In this document: positions 50,276 through 59,251 of the stretch, in pieces
Layout of the letters: each line of letters starts with the position of its first letter
Numbering within the stretch: the first letter of the stretch is position 1
Source: Propionibacterium cyclohexanicum
GTDB taxonomy: Bacteria > Actinomycetota > Actinomycetes > Propionibacteriales > Propionibacteriaceae
DNA length: 64,000 bases
Assembly (NCBI RefSeq): GCF_900111365.1
Contig: NZ_FOGZ01000008.1
Span: forward strand, 48,957 to 112,956
Direction: 5' to 3'
The notes under the pieces: model-generated
What the model saw: the letters and a program-made list of their open reading frames with translations, nothing else
Told to the model about the DNA's origin: nothing
Databases searched by the model: none
Position numbers and translations under genes: made by a program

Positions 50276-51754
50276 GTGTCAATACCGTCCACCGACCTGT
50301 CCTCGGCGCAGCGCCGGGCTGTCACAGACTTGCTCCACGTCACCCCGCTGGTCGAGGAGCTGGCAGAGCTTTTCTCGAAGGCGGACGAGCAGCTCTACCT
50401 GGTGGGCGGGTCGGTGCGCGACGCCCTGCTGGGGCGCCTGGGCCACGACCTCGATTTCACCACCTCGGCGGACCCGGACCGCACCGAGGAGCTCATGCGC
50501 CAGTTCAGCAAGGCGGTCTGGGCAATCGGCAAGGAGTTCGGCACGATCGGCGCGTCGCGGACCGTCAAGGGCCGCGAGTGGGTGGTCGAGATCACCACCT
50601 TCCGCGCCGACTCCTACTCCCCCGAGTCGCGCAAACCCGTCGTCGCCTTCGGCGACAACCTGCACGACGATCTGATACGCCGCGACTTCACCGTCAACGC
50701 CATGGCCATCGATGTCATCGGCCGGTCCTTCGTGGACCCCTACGGCGGCGTGAAGGACCTGGCCGACAAGGTCTTGCGGACCCCCAGTCCGCCCCAGGTG
50801 AGCTTCAGCGACGACCCGCTGCGCATGATGCGTGCCTGCCGCTTCTGCGCCCAGCTGGGCTTCGTCATCGACCCTGCCTGTCTCGAGGCGATGGCGCAGA
50901 TGCGCGAGCGTATCGCGATCGTCTCACCCGAGCGGGTGCGCGACGAGCTGTCGAAACTGCTGTGCACCGATCTCCCCCGTGCCGGACTCAATGCCCTGGT
51001 CGACACTGGCCTGGCCGAACTCGTGCTTCCCGAGCTGCCAGCCATGCGCCTGGAGCGCGACGAGCACTTCCGCCACAAGGACGTCTATGAGCACTCCCTC
51101 ACGGTGCTCGACCAGGCCATTGCCCTGGAGAAGGCCCGCGACTTCAAGGACGGGCGCCCCAACCCGCATCACGAACCCGATCTCGTCGTGCGGCTGGCGG
51201 CGCTCCTGCACGACATCGGCAAGCCGGCGACCCGGGCTCTGGACGGCGGAAAGGTCACCTTCCACCATCACGACGTGGTCGGCGCGCGGATGGCCAAGCG
51301 CCGGCTCAAGGCGCTGCACTATCCCAAGGCTGTCATCGATGCTGTCTGCCTGCTCATCGAGCAGCACCTGCGCTTCCACGGCTACGGTGAGGGCGAGTGG
51401 ACCGACTCGGCGGTGCGCCGCTATGTCCGTGATGCCGGTGATCAGCTCGAGCGCCTGCACATCCTCACCCGCAGCGACTGCACGACACGCAATGTGCGCA
51501 AGGCGGAACGCCTGCGCCGCGCCTATGACGAGCTCGAGGCCCGGATCGACGAGCTGTCTGCTCGAGAGGAGCTCGACGCGATCCGTCCCGATCTCGACGG
51601 CAACCAGATCATGGCTGTGCTTGGCCTCGCGCCGGGGCGCGAGGTGGGCGAGGCCTACCGCTATTTGTTGAACCTGCGGCTGGAACGCGGGCCGCTGGGT
51701 CCCGAGGCGGCTGCCGAGGAGCTTCGCCGGTGGTGGGACCGACAGCATCGCTGA
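50276..51754 (+). CDS. pcnA: CCA tRNA nucleotidyltransferase
   Basis: 492 residues. It adds or repairs the 3' CCA of tRNA. The class II nucleotidyltransferase head reads LYLVGGSVRDALLGR and DLDFTTSA with the catalytic Asp pair, then RRDFTVNAMAIDV and RMMRACRFCAQLGF. An HD-type domain follows (VRLAALLHDIGKPATR, FHHHDVVGARM). This N-terminal transferase plus HD layout is normal in Actinobacteria. Family position next to a DUF6049 gene is conserved in the phylum. Confidence 0.94.
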   Translation: MSIPSTDLSSAQRRAVTDLLHVTPLVEELAELFSKADEQLYLVGGSVRDALLGRLGHDLDFTTSADPDRTEELMRQFSKAVWAIGKEFGTIGASRTVKGREWVVEITTFRADSYSPESRKPVVAFGDNLHDDLIRRDFTVNAMAIDVIGRSFVDPYGGVKDLADKVLRTPSPPQVSFSDDPLRMMRACRFCAQLGFVIDPACLEAMAQMRERIAIVSPERVRDELSKLLCTDLPRAGLNALVDTGLAELVLPELPAMRLERDEHFRHKDVYEHSLTVLDQAIALEKARDFKDGRPNPHHEPDLVVRLAALLHDIGKPATRALDGGKVTFHHHDVVGARMAKRRLKALHYPKAVIDAVCLLIEQHLRFHGYGEGEWTDSAVRRYVRDAGDQLERLHILTRSDCTTRNVRKAERLRRAYDELEARIDELSAREELDAIRPDLDGNQIMAVLGLAPGREVGEAYRYLLNLRLERGPLGPEAAAEELRRWWDRQHR

Positions 51755-51802
51755 TCGGCAACCGCAGGCCCTGACGCGCAGGCTGTGCCCGGGCTCGGGC
51801 TC

Positions 51803-51808
51803 TACCAT
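51803..51808 (+). promoter_or_regulatory. -10 box of the DUF6049 gene, leaderless
   Basis: TACCAT, then 6 nt, then GTG at 51815. Confidence 0.4.
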
Positions 51809-51814
51809 GTCCGG

Positions 51815-53851
51815 GTGAGCCCAGTCATCAGCACGCGCCCCGCGACCATGGTCCGGCGCATTGCTGCCGCGCTCGCTGCCGTACTCATCAGCCTCACGGT
51901 GCTCGTCGGCCCCGGCGCGCCGGTCGCACATGCCCAGGACAGTCCCACCGTGAGCGTCCATCTAGAACAGCTCGACCCCAGTTCCATCGCCGGCCAGGGC
52001 ACGCTCACCCTCGCCGGCAGCCTCACGAATTCCACGGACTCGCCGATCAGCGGGGTGACTGTGGTCCTGTGGCGCGACAAGCGACCGATCACCAACGTCG
52101 ACGCGCTGCGCCTCACCCTCGACGGCACCAGCGAGAGCGACGAGATGCCGGTGACCAGTGACGGCGGCACCGCGGCAATCGGGCTCTTGGGCGCGCACGC
52201 CACCATGCACTTCTCGGTCCGGGCGGATTTCGCATCAGGCTCCGATCCCCTGCAGCTGTCCAGCCCCGACACGGTGAGCATCGTCGGCGTCAGCGTGCTC
52301 GACGCCGCCAAGGCGACGATCGGCTCCTCGCGCGTCCTCATGGCCAACCCAGCTCCATCCGGCTACCGGGCGGCCACGGTGGTGGAGCTGAGCAGCGCCC
52401 CGAGCCTGCTTGGCGACCAGTCGGGTCGCCCGGTGTTCAGCGATGACCACCTGGCGCGGGAGATCGCACCGGGCGGACGACTCGACCTGCTGGCGGGGCT
52501 GGCCGAGCAGAGCGGCGTGAACGCCGTGATCGATCCCCTGCTGTGGGACGAGCTGAGTGGCATGGCAGGGGGCTATGGCGTCCAGCAGGCCGACGGCTCG
52601 GTGAGCAGCGGCGACGCGGCGGGTGCTGCGGCCGCCTTCCTCGCCAGGCTGGGCGAGATCGCCAAGGATGGACGCTGCTACCGCGGCCTGTACGGGATGC
52701 TCGATCTGCAGGCCGCGTCCAGTGCCGGCCGCTCCGAGTTGCTGTCCGCTGCCCTCTCGGCCGTCCCCAGCACTCATCCCCTGGCTACATTGCCGCTTGT
52801 CGTGCTGCCCGCCCAGGGGGCCCTGAGCACGGATCTGCTGTCCTTCCTGGCGCCCGCTGCGCCGCAGTTGGTCCTCACCGCCGATCTCGATGCGAATACC
52901 GCAGTGGCCACCAGCGCCTCGGGCGAGACGCTTGTTGCCGTGCGCTCGGCCATCGCGTCGGGCGGCCCGGGGCCGGCACCCTCGGACGATCTCGTGCACC
53001 GGATAGGCCGGCTCCAGTCCGAGCAGTTGCTCTCCTCTTCGCAGGGCACGCCGGCGCTCAGTGTGGTGAGCACCGCCGAGCAGGCCCGCGCGGAGCTCGC
53101 CCCGGCGCCTGGACGCCAACGGGTGCCGCTTTCCGAATTGGTCACCGGACACCGGGCCCCTGGCCTCACCATTTCCCACCCGGAAGCTGCGAGCCCTCCC
53201 GATGCGCTGGCGTCCGCCGAGCGGACGGCACGAGACACCGAGGCACTGGTGGCGTCCCTCAGCGGTGTGCCCTCATGGCTCGACATGGATGCCGTGTCAC
53301 TGCGCGCGTGGAGCTCCTCCTTCCCAGCGGTCGAGCAGGCCACCGCATATCTGGCCGCGGCAAGCCACGATGCGAATGCCAAGATCGGTGGGGGCACGGT
53401 CACCGTGCACATCAGTCCTCAGCTCGTGGTGCCTACCGAGGAAACCCAGCTGCCGATCAGCCTCACCAACACCATGAAGATGACCACGCACGTCAGGGTG
53501 CACTTCGTCTCGGACAATCCCCAGCGCGTCCGCATCGACGACACCGATGAAATCACCCTCAATGCGGGCGACTCCGCAACCGTGCGCATCGCGCCACAGG
53601 CCAGCGCCAACGGCACGGTCGCCATGCATGCCGTGGTCACCGCGGCCAACGGCACGCCGCTGCCGTCGAGCGAGCCCGTCTCCTTCATCGTGACGGCCAC
53701 CAATGCCGGACGGGCGGCCTGGGTGATCATCATCGCCTCGGGCGCGATCCTGCTGGGCCTCACGGCACTGCGGGTGCGCCAGGTGCGCCATGAGCGGGCC
53801 AGGGCAGACCACCCTCGGGGTGGTTTTCCTGAGAACCCATCTGGCGACTGA
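51815..53851 (+). CDS. Secreted, membrane-anchored DUF6049 family protein
   Basis: 678 residues. The signal peptide (MVRRIAAALAAVLISLTVLVGPGAPVA region) is followed by beta-rich extracytoplasmic domains and a C-terminal membrane segment (AAWVIIIASGAILLGLTAL) with a basic tail. In mycobacteria and other Actinobacteria a protein like this lies between pcnA and the MurJ/pseudokinase gene, and is thought to act in wall assembly. The GTG at 51815 is preferred because a leaderless-type -10 box lies 6 nt before it. Confidence 0.8.
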   Translation: MSPVISTRPATMVRRIAAALAAVLISLTVLVGPGAPVAHAQDSPTVSVHLEQLDPSSIAGQGTLTLAGSLTNSTDSPISGVTVVLWRDKRPITNVDALRLTLDGTSESDEMPVTSDGGTAAIGLLGAHATMHFSVRADFASGSDPLQLSSPDTVSIVGVSVLDAAKATIGSSRVLMANPAPSGYRAATVVELSSAPSLLGDQSGRPVFSDDHLAREIAPGGRLDLLAGLAEQSGVNAVIDPLLWDELSGMAGGYGVQQADGSVSSGDAAGAAAAFLARLGEIAKDGRCYRGLYGMLDLQAASSAGRSELLSAALSAVPSTHPLATLPLVVLPAQGALSTDLLSFLAPAAPQLVLTADLDANTAVATSASGETLVAVRSAIASGGPGPAPSDDLVHRIGRLQSEQLLSSSQGTPALSVVSTAEQARAELAPAPGRQRVPLSELVTGHRAPGLTISHPEAASPPDALASAERTARDTEALVASLSGVPSWLDMDAVSLRAWSSSFPAVEQATAYLAAASHDANAKIGGGTVTVHISPQLVVPTEETQLPISLTNTMKMTTHVRVHFVSDNPQRVRIDDTDEITLNAGDSATVRIAPQASANGTVAMHAVVTAANGTPLPSSEPVSFIVTATNAGRAAWVIIIASGAILLGLTALRVRQVRHERARADHPRGGFPENPSGD

Positions 53852-53925
53852 GCCGAGTGCCAGCACAAGGGGGCAGACTTGTGCCAAGGAGTGTCGGGAT
53901 GATCACCTGACCGGCAAGGAGGACG

Positions 53926-55839
53926 ATGGAGCGCACGACGGCCGATCCGGTCTTGGGCGGCAGCTCCGAATCCGGCCCGGCGACGATGTCAGCGTCACTG
54001 CTGGCCGGACGATATCGCCTCGAACACGAGCTGCATGTGCACCATGGTGCGGTCAGCTGGCAGGCCTTCGACGATGTACTGTCCCGGAGGGTCGTCGCGC
54101 ATGTCCTCGAGCCCGGCAGCGATCACACCGCCGGGGTGCTGGCCGCTGCTCGCGCGTCCGCCTTGGCCACCGATTCGCGATTCCTGAGGGTCCTCGATGC
54201 CATGGACGGCGACACGCCCTTCGTGATCTGCGAGGCCGTGACAGGTGTCTCGCTGCGCGAACTTCTCAGCCACGGACCGCTCACCGCACTCGAGGCGGCC
54301 CACATTGTGCGCGAGATCGCCGATGCCCTGGTCCCGCTCCACAGCCAGGGAGTCTTCCACCGCCGCATCGACCCCCAGACGGTCACCATCACCCGTAGCG
54401 GGAACGTGAAGATCAGCGGTTTCCTCATCGACGCGGCATTGGGCTCCAGTGCCCCGGGCCCGCCGCCCAGCTGGCGCGAGCAGGAGGCCAGCGATGTGCG
54501 GGCGCTGGGCAAGCTGCTGTACGCCAGTCTGGTGGCCCGCTGGCCCATCGATCTCGATCTGGAACAGACCCGCCAGTGGGGGCTGCTCGCCGCTCCCCTC
54601 ACCTCGCCGGCCGTCTCGGGGGAGCGCCGCTGGGTCCCGCCGGCATCCCTCAGTGCCCGGGTCTCGGCGCCCCTCGACGCGATCTGCATGGAGATCTTGT
54701 GCCCCCGGCCCGGGGGCGAGGCACTGCGTAGTGTCGAACAGATCGACACCGCACTGGGCAGGGTGCTGGGCAATGCCGCTGCGGACGATCAGCTGGAGCA
54801 CCGCGTCGCCCTGCTGCTCGGTGACCGCAGCGCACCGGATCGACTCGGCGACGAGGCGTTCGGGAGCTGGCCCACCCCCGCCCCACTGGCCATGGGGGAG
54901 ACGACCTCGGCAATCACCACTGCCCAGCCTGCCCGGGATGTGACCCTCGCCGCGCCTGCCACGTCTTTGGCGCCAGCGACCGCCATCGTCGAGAGGGGCC
55001 CGGCTGAGCCTTCTCGCTCGGTGAGCCACCCACGTACATCGTCAGCTCCGGCAAGTCCGCCTGCCAGGCGGCCTCCTCAATCATCGGTGCAGCGCGTCGG
55101 CGCGCCGGCGAACCGGCTCTCAGGGCGGCCCGGTGGCTGGCATCCCGATCCCCAGCCGGGCACGCCGCGCATCAGCCCAGGGCGCGACAGGCCCCAGACA
55201 GAGCCGTCCCGGGCCTATCGGCTGGGGCGCTGGCTCATTCCCCTGTTCGTGATCCTTATGCTCGTTGTCTCGGTGAGCGGCATGTTGCGCTCGTGCGAGA
55301 GCTCGCTGAGCGGATGGCCGGGAACAGGTTCCCATGGCCGTTCCACCTCGACAGCCGCCCGTAGCGATATTCCGCTGGCCGGGGCGCCGAAATCAGTGGT
55401 CGAGTTCGACCCGGTGGCCGACGGCGGCGAGGGCAAGGAATCACCGGCCGAGGTGCCGCTGGCCACCGATGGCAACCCCTCGACGGCCTGGCACACCCAG
55501 GAGTACTGGAACTCGGCGCTCATGGGAGGACTCAAGCCCGGCACCGGCCTGATGCTCGACTTCGGCGCGGTGAGCACGGTGGATGCCGTGAAGCTCACTT
55601 TGGTGGGGGAACCCACCGGCGTCCAGATCAGGGTGCCGGCCGACGATGCCCATCCGTCCATGGCCACGGTGAGGGATTGGAAGGTGGTCGCCGATGACGC
55701 GTCGGCACCGCAGACGGTGACCTTGAGCCCCTCGACCCCGGTGACCACTCAGCACCTGCTCGTGTACATCACCTCCCTGCCCAAGCTCGCCAATGGCCAT
55801 TTCCAGGCAGGTATCGCCGAGATCAAGGTCAACCCCTGA
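53926..55839 (+). CDS. Membrane-anchored pseudokinase with extracytoplasmic discoidin-like domain (MurJ C-terminal half type)
   Basis: 637 residues. Residues about 25-270 look like a Ser/Thr kinase fold but lack key residues: no clear VAIK lysine, HRRID stands for HRD, and the DFG region reads SGFLID. A Pro-rich linker leads to a membrane helix (WLIPLFVILMLVVSVSGML, near 430-450) and a C-terminal domain with LATDGNPSTAWHTQEYW and LKPGTGLMLDFG, typical of F5/8-type (discoidin) sugar-binding folds. This is the arrangement of the C-terminal half of mycobacterial MviN/MurJ (Rv3910), where the pseudokinase recruits FhaA. The 14-helix flippase part is not encoded here. AGGAGG precedes the ATG. Confidence 0.82.
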   Translation: MERTTADPVLGGSSESGPATMSASLLAGRYRLEHELHVHHGAVSWQAFDDVLSRRVVAHVLEPGSDHTAGVLAAARASALATDSRFLRVLDAMDGDTPFVICEAVTGVSLRELLSHGPLTALEAAHIVREIADALVPLHSQGVFHRRIDPQTVTITRSGNVKISGFLIDAALGSSAPGPPPSWREQEASDVRALGKLLYASLVARWPIDLDLEQTRQWGLLAAPLTSPAVSGERRWVPPASLSARVSAPLDAICMEILCPRPGGEALRSVEQIDTALGRVLGNAAADDQLEHRVALLLGDRSAPDRLGDEAFGSWPTPAPLAMGETTSAITTAQPARDVTLAAPATSLAPATAIVERGPAEPSRSVSHPRTSSAPASPPARRPPQSSVQRVGAPANRLSGRPGGWHPDPQPGTPRISPGRDRPQTEPSRAYRLGRWLIPLFVILMLVVSVSGMLRSCESSLSGWPGTGSHGRSTSTAARSDIPLAGAPKSVVEFDPVADGGEGKESPAEVPLATDGNPSTAWHTQEYWNSALMGGLKPGTGLMLDFGAVSTVDAVKLTLVGEPTGVQIRVPADDAHPSMATVRDWKVVADDASAPQTVTLSPSTPVTTQHLLVYITSLPKLANGHFQAGIAEIKVNP

Positions 55840-55883
55840 GTCGGGGCCAGCCGGGCCCGGAGGGGAGCTGGAACAATGAGCTC

Positions 55884-56603
55884 GTGAAACTGCTTCTCAT
55901 CCGGCACGGCCAGTCCACCAACAATGTTCTTACCGCTGCTGGGCATCCCTTCCGGGGCCGCAGCGCCGATCCGGAGCTGACTGCGTTGGGCCTTCGGCAG
56001 TCGCTGCGGCTCACCGAGGCGTTCACCGGCGGGCTGGCGCCCCGGCCGACCGTCCTGGTCAGTTCGCCCATGGTGCGCGCGGTGCAGACCGCTGCCCCGC
56101 TGGCAGACGAGCTCGACCTGCCGATCGTCGTGGATACCTGTGCGTACGAGGTGGGTGGCGTCTATGCGGGCGAACCGGGTTCGCCGGCACCGGATCGTGG
56201 TGCAGCCGCCAGCCGCCTGCTCGCGGTGAGTGAGCGGGTCGAGCTGCCCGATGACGTCGGCGAGCAGGGCTGGTATCACCGGGGTGCGCATGTGGAGGAA
56301 CAGGAGGAGGCACAGGAGCGGGGCCGGACGCTGTACGCCTCCCTGCTCAGCCGAGGGACGCACGATCGCGATGTCATCGCGCTGGTCTGCCATGAGTGGA
56401 TCATCCAGTACCTCATCCGGGCAGCGCTTCACCTGAGCAATCCCCTCGGCAGCCCCGATCCCTGGTTCATCGTCTTTAATACGGCGACTGTGCTCATCGA
56501 AACCGGCCGCCCCAAGCCGGGACCTTTCGAGGGCACCGGTACCTCGGCGCTGTGGTGGGTGAACCGTCACGATCACCTGGACCGGGCCGAGGTGACGCAC
56601 TGA
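55884..56603 (+). CDS. Histidine phosphatase family protein
   Basis: 239 residues of the phosphoglycerate-mutase-like fold. LLIRHGQSTNN (residues 3-13) carries the catalytic His, SSPMVRAVQTAAPLA the second Arg, and VALVCHEWIIQYLI the second His. It includes an insertion of about 70 residues between the core blocks. Such proteins hydrolyse small phosphate esters; the substrate is unknown. GTG start. Confidence 0.85.
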   Translation: MKLLLIRHGQSTNNVLTAAGHPFRGRSADPELTALGLRQSLRLTEAFTGGLAPRPTVLVSSPMVRAVQTAAPLADELDLPIVVDTCAYEVGGVYAGEPGSPAPDRGAAASRLLAVSERVELPDDVGEQGWYHRGAHVEEQEEAQERGRTLYASLLSRGTHDRDVIALVCHEWIIQYLIRAALHLSNPLGSPDPWFIVFNTATVLIETGRPKPGPFEGTGTSALWWVNRHDHLDRAEVTH

Positions 56604-56736
56604 CCAGTGAGGTGACGCACCGATCATCGTTCGTCAGGCCAGGGACGAGGAGATCCGAGAACTCTCCTGGAATATCAGCTCATCTAGAAAAAACACGATA
56701 GTCATCGATCGGCACCGATCATCTGACGGGGTTCTG

Positions 56737-58065
56737 TCAGCCATGGTCCAGCGAGTCGTTGGCGACCCGTGACAGGTTCGAGATGCTGGCTGAAGCAGGC
56801 TGCTTCCCGGTGACGGCCGCCATGAGCTCGGACTCGATCACGGCATCGACGTCCAGCCAGGCGGGACTTCCGCCGGGGACCATGACGGCGTACTTGACGT
56901 CGTCGAGGCCCTGGACGAGCACCCGGTTGAGCGCCAGATCGCTGCCGGGCACGATATCGGGCCGGGCAGGAACCGCCGAGGTGATCCTTGCCGCCGCGAG
57001 CAGCGGGGATGCGCCGAGTGCGTAGTGGCAGAACTCGAAGGCGACATCGGGGTGCTGGGACTGATTGCTCACCGCCAGCAGGGTCCCGGTCTGCAGGACG
57101 CAGGGATCCTTGCCCTGCTGGGCGGCCGGCATGGCGAACAGGCCGAGATGACTGCTCTCGGCCAGCCCGGCGGCGCTCAGCGCGGGCCAGTTCGTCGAGC
57201 TCACCAGCGTCATGGCGGCCTTCTTGTCGAAGAAGAGCTGGGGTGAGCCCGTGGCCGGGATCTTCGAAGGATCGGCCGAGCCATCCTTGACGAGCCCGAC
57301 GATGAATTCGAGGGCCTTGAGGCCCTCATCGCGGTCGAACTGGGGCTTTCCGTCGGAGGTGAAGAGCTGACCGCCATAGCTTCCGAGCAGGGTGAGCCAG
57401 GTATTGCGCAGCCCCGGCCCGAAGGGGTCGAATCCGCTGAGCTCGGGGGTGGTGAGCTGTTTCGCCAGTGCCCGCAGCTCGTCGAGGGTGGCCGGTGGGG
57501 AGCTGATGCCTGCCTGGGCGAACAGATCGGAGCGATAGCCCACCAGGCTGAGATCTATTGCATAGGGCAGTGCTCGCACGCTTGCCTGCTGGCGGCAGCT
57601 GATGAGGAAGTGGTCGTCGAGATGGAGGTCGGCAATGACGCTTTCGGGGATCTCCCGCAGGGCATTTCGCCGCTGCAACCCCGGGACCCAGCCGGCAGGG
57701 GGCATGACGAGATCGGCAAGGTCGGCGCCGACCAGGCCGGTGTAGATGCTGTCAAGCAGCCGATCGGGGCTCGTGTAGGTGGTGTCGAGGGTATAGGAGC
57801 TGCCGGAGAAGAAGCCGTTGAGCACGTCATTCGCGAAGCGCTGTTGGGACTCGGGGTCGGCGAGCAGTGCCGACAGCAGCGTGAGCTGGCCCCCGCCCTG
57901 CTTGGACGCTCCCAGCCATGAGGGGGTCGGGGTGCTGCTCGGGCTGGGTGTCTCGGTGGGCGGCGGGGGGGTCGTGGTGGTCTGCTTGCCGCCGCACGCG
58001 CTCAGCGCGGAAATCGCTGCAGAGCCGAGGAACAACGACAAGACCTGACGGCGCTGCAGACTCAT
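56737..58065 (-). CDS. ABC-transporter solute-binding lipoprotein (carbohydrate type)
   Basis: 442 residues. A lipobox (AISALSAC, Cys24) and a Thr/Pro/Ser-rich spacer precede a family 1 solute-binding fold: GADLADLVMPPAGWVPGL, RALPYAIDLSLVGYRSDLFAQAG, TLDELRALAKQL, AAMTLVSSTNWPAL. The layout is that of sugar-binding proteins. No permease or ATPase genes are adjacent, so it is an orphan. It ends next to a convergent histidine phosphatase gene and lies downstream of the sortase gene on the same strand. Confidence 0.82.
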   Translation of the reverse strand: MSLQRRQVLSLFLGSAAISALSACGGKQTTTTPPPPTETPSPSSTPTPSWLGASKQGGGQLTLLSALLADPESQQRFANDVLNGFFSGSSYTLDTTYTSPDRLLDSIYTGLVGADLADLVMPPAGWVPGLQRRNALREIPESVIADLHLDDHFLISCRQQASVRALPYAIDLSLVGYRSDLFAQAGISSPPATLDELRALAKQLTTPELSGFDPFGPGLRNTWLTLLGSYGGQLFTSDGKPQFDRDEGLKALEFIVGLVKDGSADPSKIPATGSPQLFFDKKAAMTLVSSTNWPALSAAGLAESSHLGLFAMPAAQQGKDPCVLQTGTLLAVSNQSQHPDVAFEFCHYALGASPLLAAARITSAVPARPDIVPGSDLALNRVLVQGLDDVKYAVMVPGGSPAWLDVDAVIESELMAAVTGKQPASASISNLSRVANDSLDHG

Positions 58066-58106
58066 GGCTCTTCCTCACTCCCGATGACCCCACGACTCTA
58101 CCGGGC

Positions 58107-59129
58107 TCAGCTGGCACGCCTGGGGCTTCGGTCCCTGCCCGCAGGGGGGTCATCGGGGGTGCTTCGGCCGCGGCGGGCGCCCTGGGCAGACGCCGGGGAG
58201 TTCTTCGTGGGCGCAGCAGGGTAGCCGATGCGCCACAGGTACAGCCCGATCAGCGCGCTTCCTGCCGCCAGGATCACTGCCCACCAAGGGAATCCGGGGA
58301 TATCGGGCCGGGCGTGTGCTGCGGTGACGTCCGCAGCGGGGGTGGGGAGAATGCGCTCTCCGGTGACCAGGATGCGCTGGGTGTTGATCCCCAGCGGAGT
58401 GCAGGTGACGAGCGTCACGAGGTCCTTGCCCGCCACCGGACGCAGCAGTTGGGTCTGGTCGGGATCGACGACGGTGGTGGAGGTCACCACATAGCTGAGC
58501 GTCTGGGTGAGCACCGTGATGGAGAAGGTGTCCCCGACCTTCACCTTGTCGAGATTCGTGAACAGGGTCGCCGAGGCGAGGCCCCGATGGCCGGTGAGTA
58601 CGGCGTGGGTGCCGGGGCCACCGACCGGGAGCGAGGTGCCCTCGAGGTGACCAATGCCCTTGAGCAAGGTCGCGTCGTCCGTGCCGTGGTAGATCGGCAG
58701 ATCCACCTGGATGGCGGGAATCCGGATCCGGCCCATCACGCCGGTGTCGTCGGTGTGCAGGAGATCCTCGTAGCTCATTGCCGAGTTCTCGGTGCCCTGG
58801 CCGGTGGGTAGCCTCTTGCCCTTCTCCACTGCCGCCCCCGAGCTGAGGAGGTCGTTGTACCGGTGCGCCATCGCCAGCTGCTGCGCCGCCGAGGGCACCA
58901 GATCGGGTGAGCTCGCGCGGTCGTCATAGTGCGCCACCACCCGGGACTGGTTCACCTGCGCCACCCACGACGCAGTCATGGGATACAGCAGGACGCACAT
59001 GCCGACGAACGACACCAGGGCCACGACCACGGGAAGCACCCCGGGTCGCCAGCGGCGCCGCGAGTGCCCGGAGCTGTCCGGCTCGGCACGCCCCGGCGCC
59101 GGGGCGCCCTCGGACGATCGTGGTGTCAC
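58107..59129 (-). CDS. srtC: Class C (pilin-polymerising) sortase
   Basis: 340 residues. An N-terminal membrane segment (GVLPVVVALVSFVGMCVLLYPM) is followed by the sortase fold: IPAIQVDLPIYHG, LTGHRGLASATLF with the catalytic His near 178, and LVTLVTCTPLGINTQRILV with the catalytic Cys near 237 and Arg. A second C-terminal membrane helix (WWAVILAAGSALIGLYLW) is typical of class C enzymes. It links pilin subunits through LPXTG and the YPKN lysine. GTG at 59129 with GGAGG 5 nt upstream is the best start. The pilin gene precedes it. Confidence 0.93.
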   Translation of the reverse strand: MTPRSSEGAPAPGRAEPDSSGHSRRRWRPGVLPVVVALVSFVGMCVLLYPMTASWVAQVNQSRVVAHYDDRASSPDLVPSAAQQLAMAHRYNDLLSSGAAVEKGKRLPTGQGTENSAMSYEDLLHTDDTGVMGRIRIPAIQVDLPIYHGTDDATLLKGIGHLEGTSLPVGGPGTHAVLTGHRGLASATLFTNLDKVKVGDTFSITVLTQTLSYVVTSTTVVDPDQTQLLRPVAGKDLVTLVTCTPLGINTQRILVTGERILPTPAADVTAAHARPDIPGFPWWAVILAAGSALIGLYLWRIGYPAAPTKNSPASAQGARRGRSTPDDPPAGRDRSPRRAS

Positions 59130-59179
59130 GTGAGCCTCCAGAATGCGCGACGGCGGGAATGCAGGACGGGATGAAGACA

Positions 59180-59220
59180 ACGGATTGTGGTGGGGCAGCG
59201 CACTCCCCACCACAATCCGT
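59180..59220 (-). terminator. Long perfect hairpin between shaft-pilin and sortase genes
   Basis: 16-bp perfect arms (ACGGATTGTGGTGGGG at 59180-59195 and its complement at 59205-59220) with a 9-nt loop, 31 bp after the pilin stop and 50 bp before the sortase start. No long T-run follows. It probably acts as a partial terminator or 3' stabiliser so that pilin is made in excess over sortase. Confidence 0.65.
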
Positions 59221-59251
59221 CAGTCACTCAGTTTCGGCGTATCGGGCCGAT

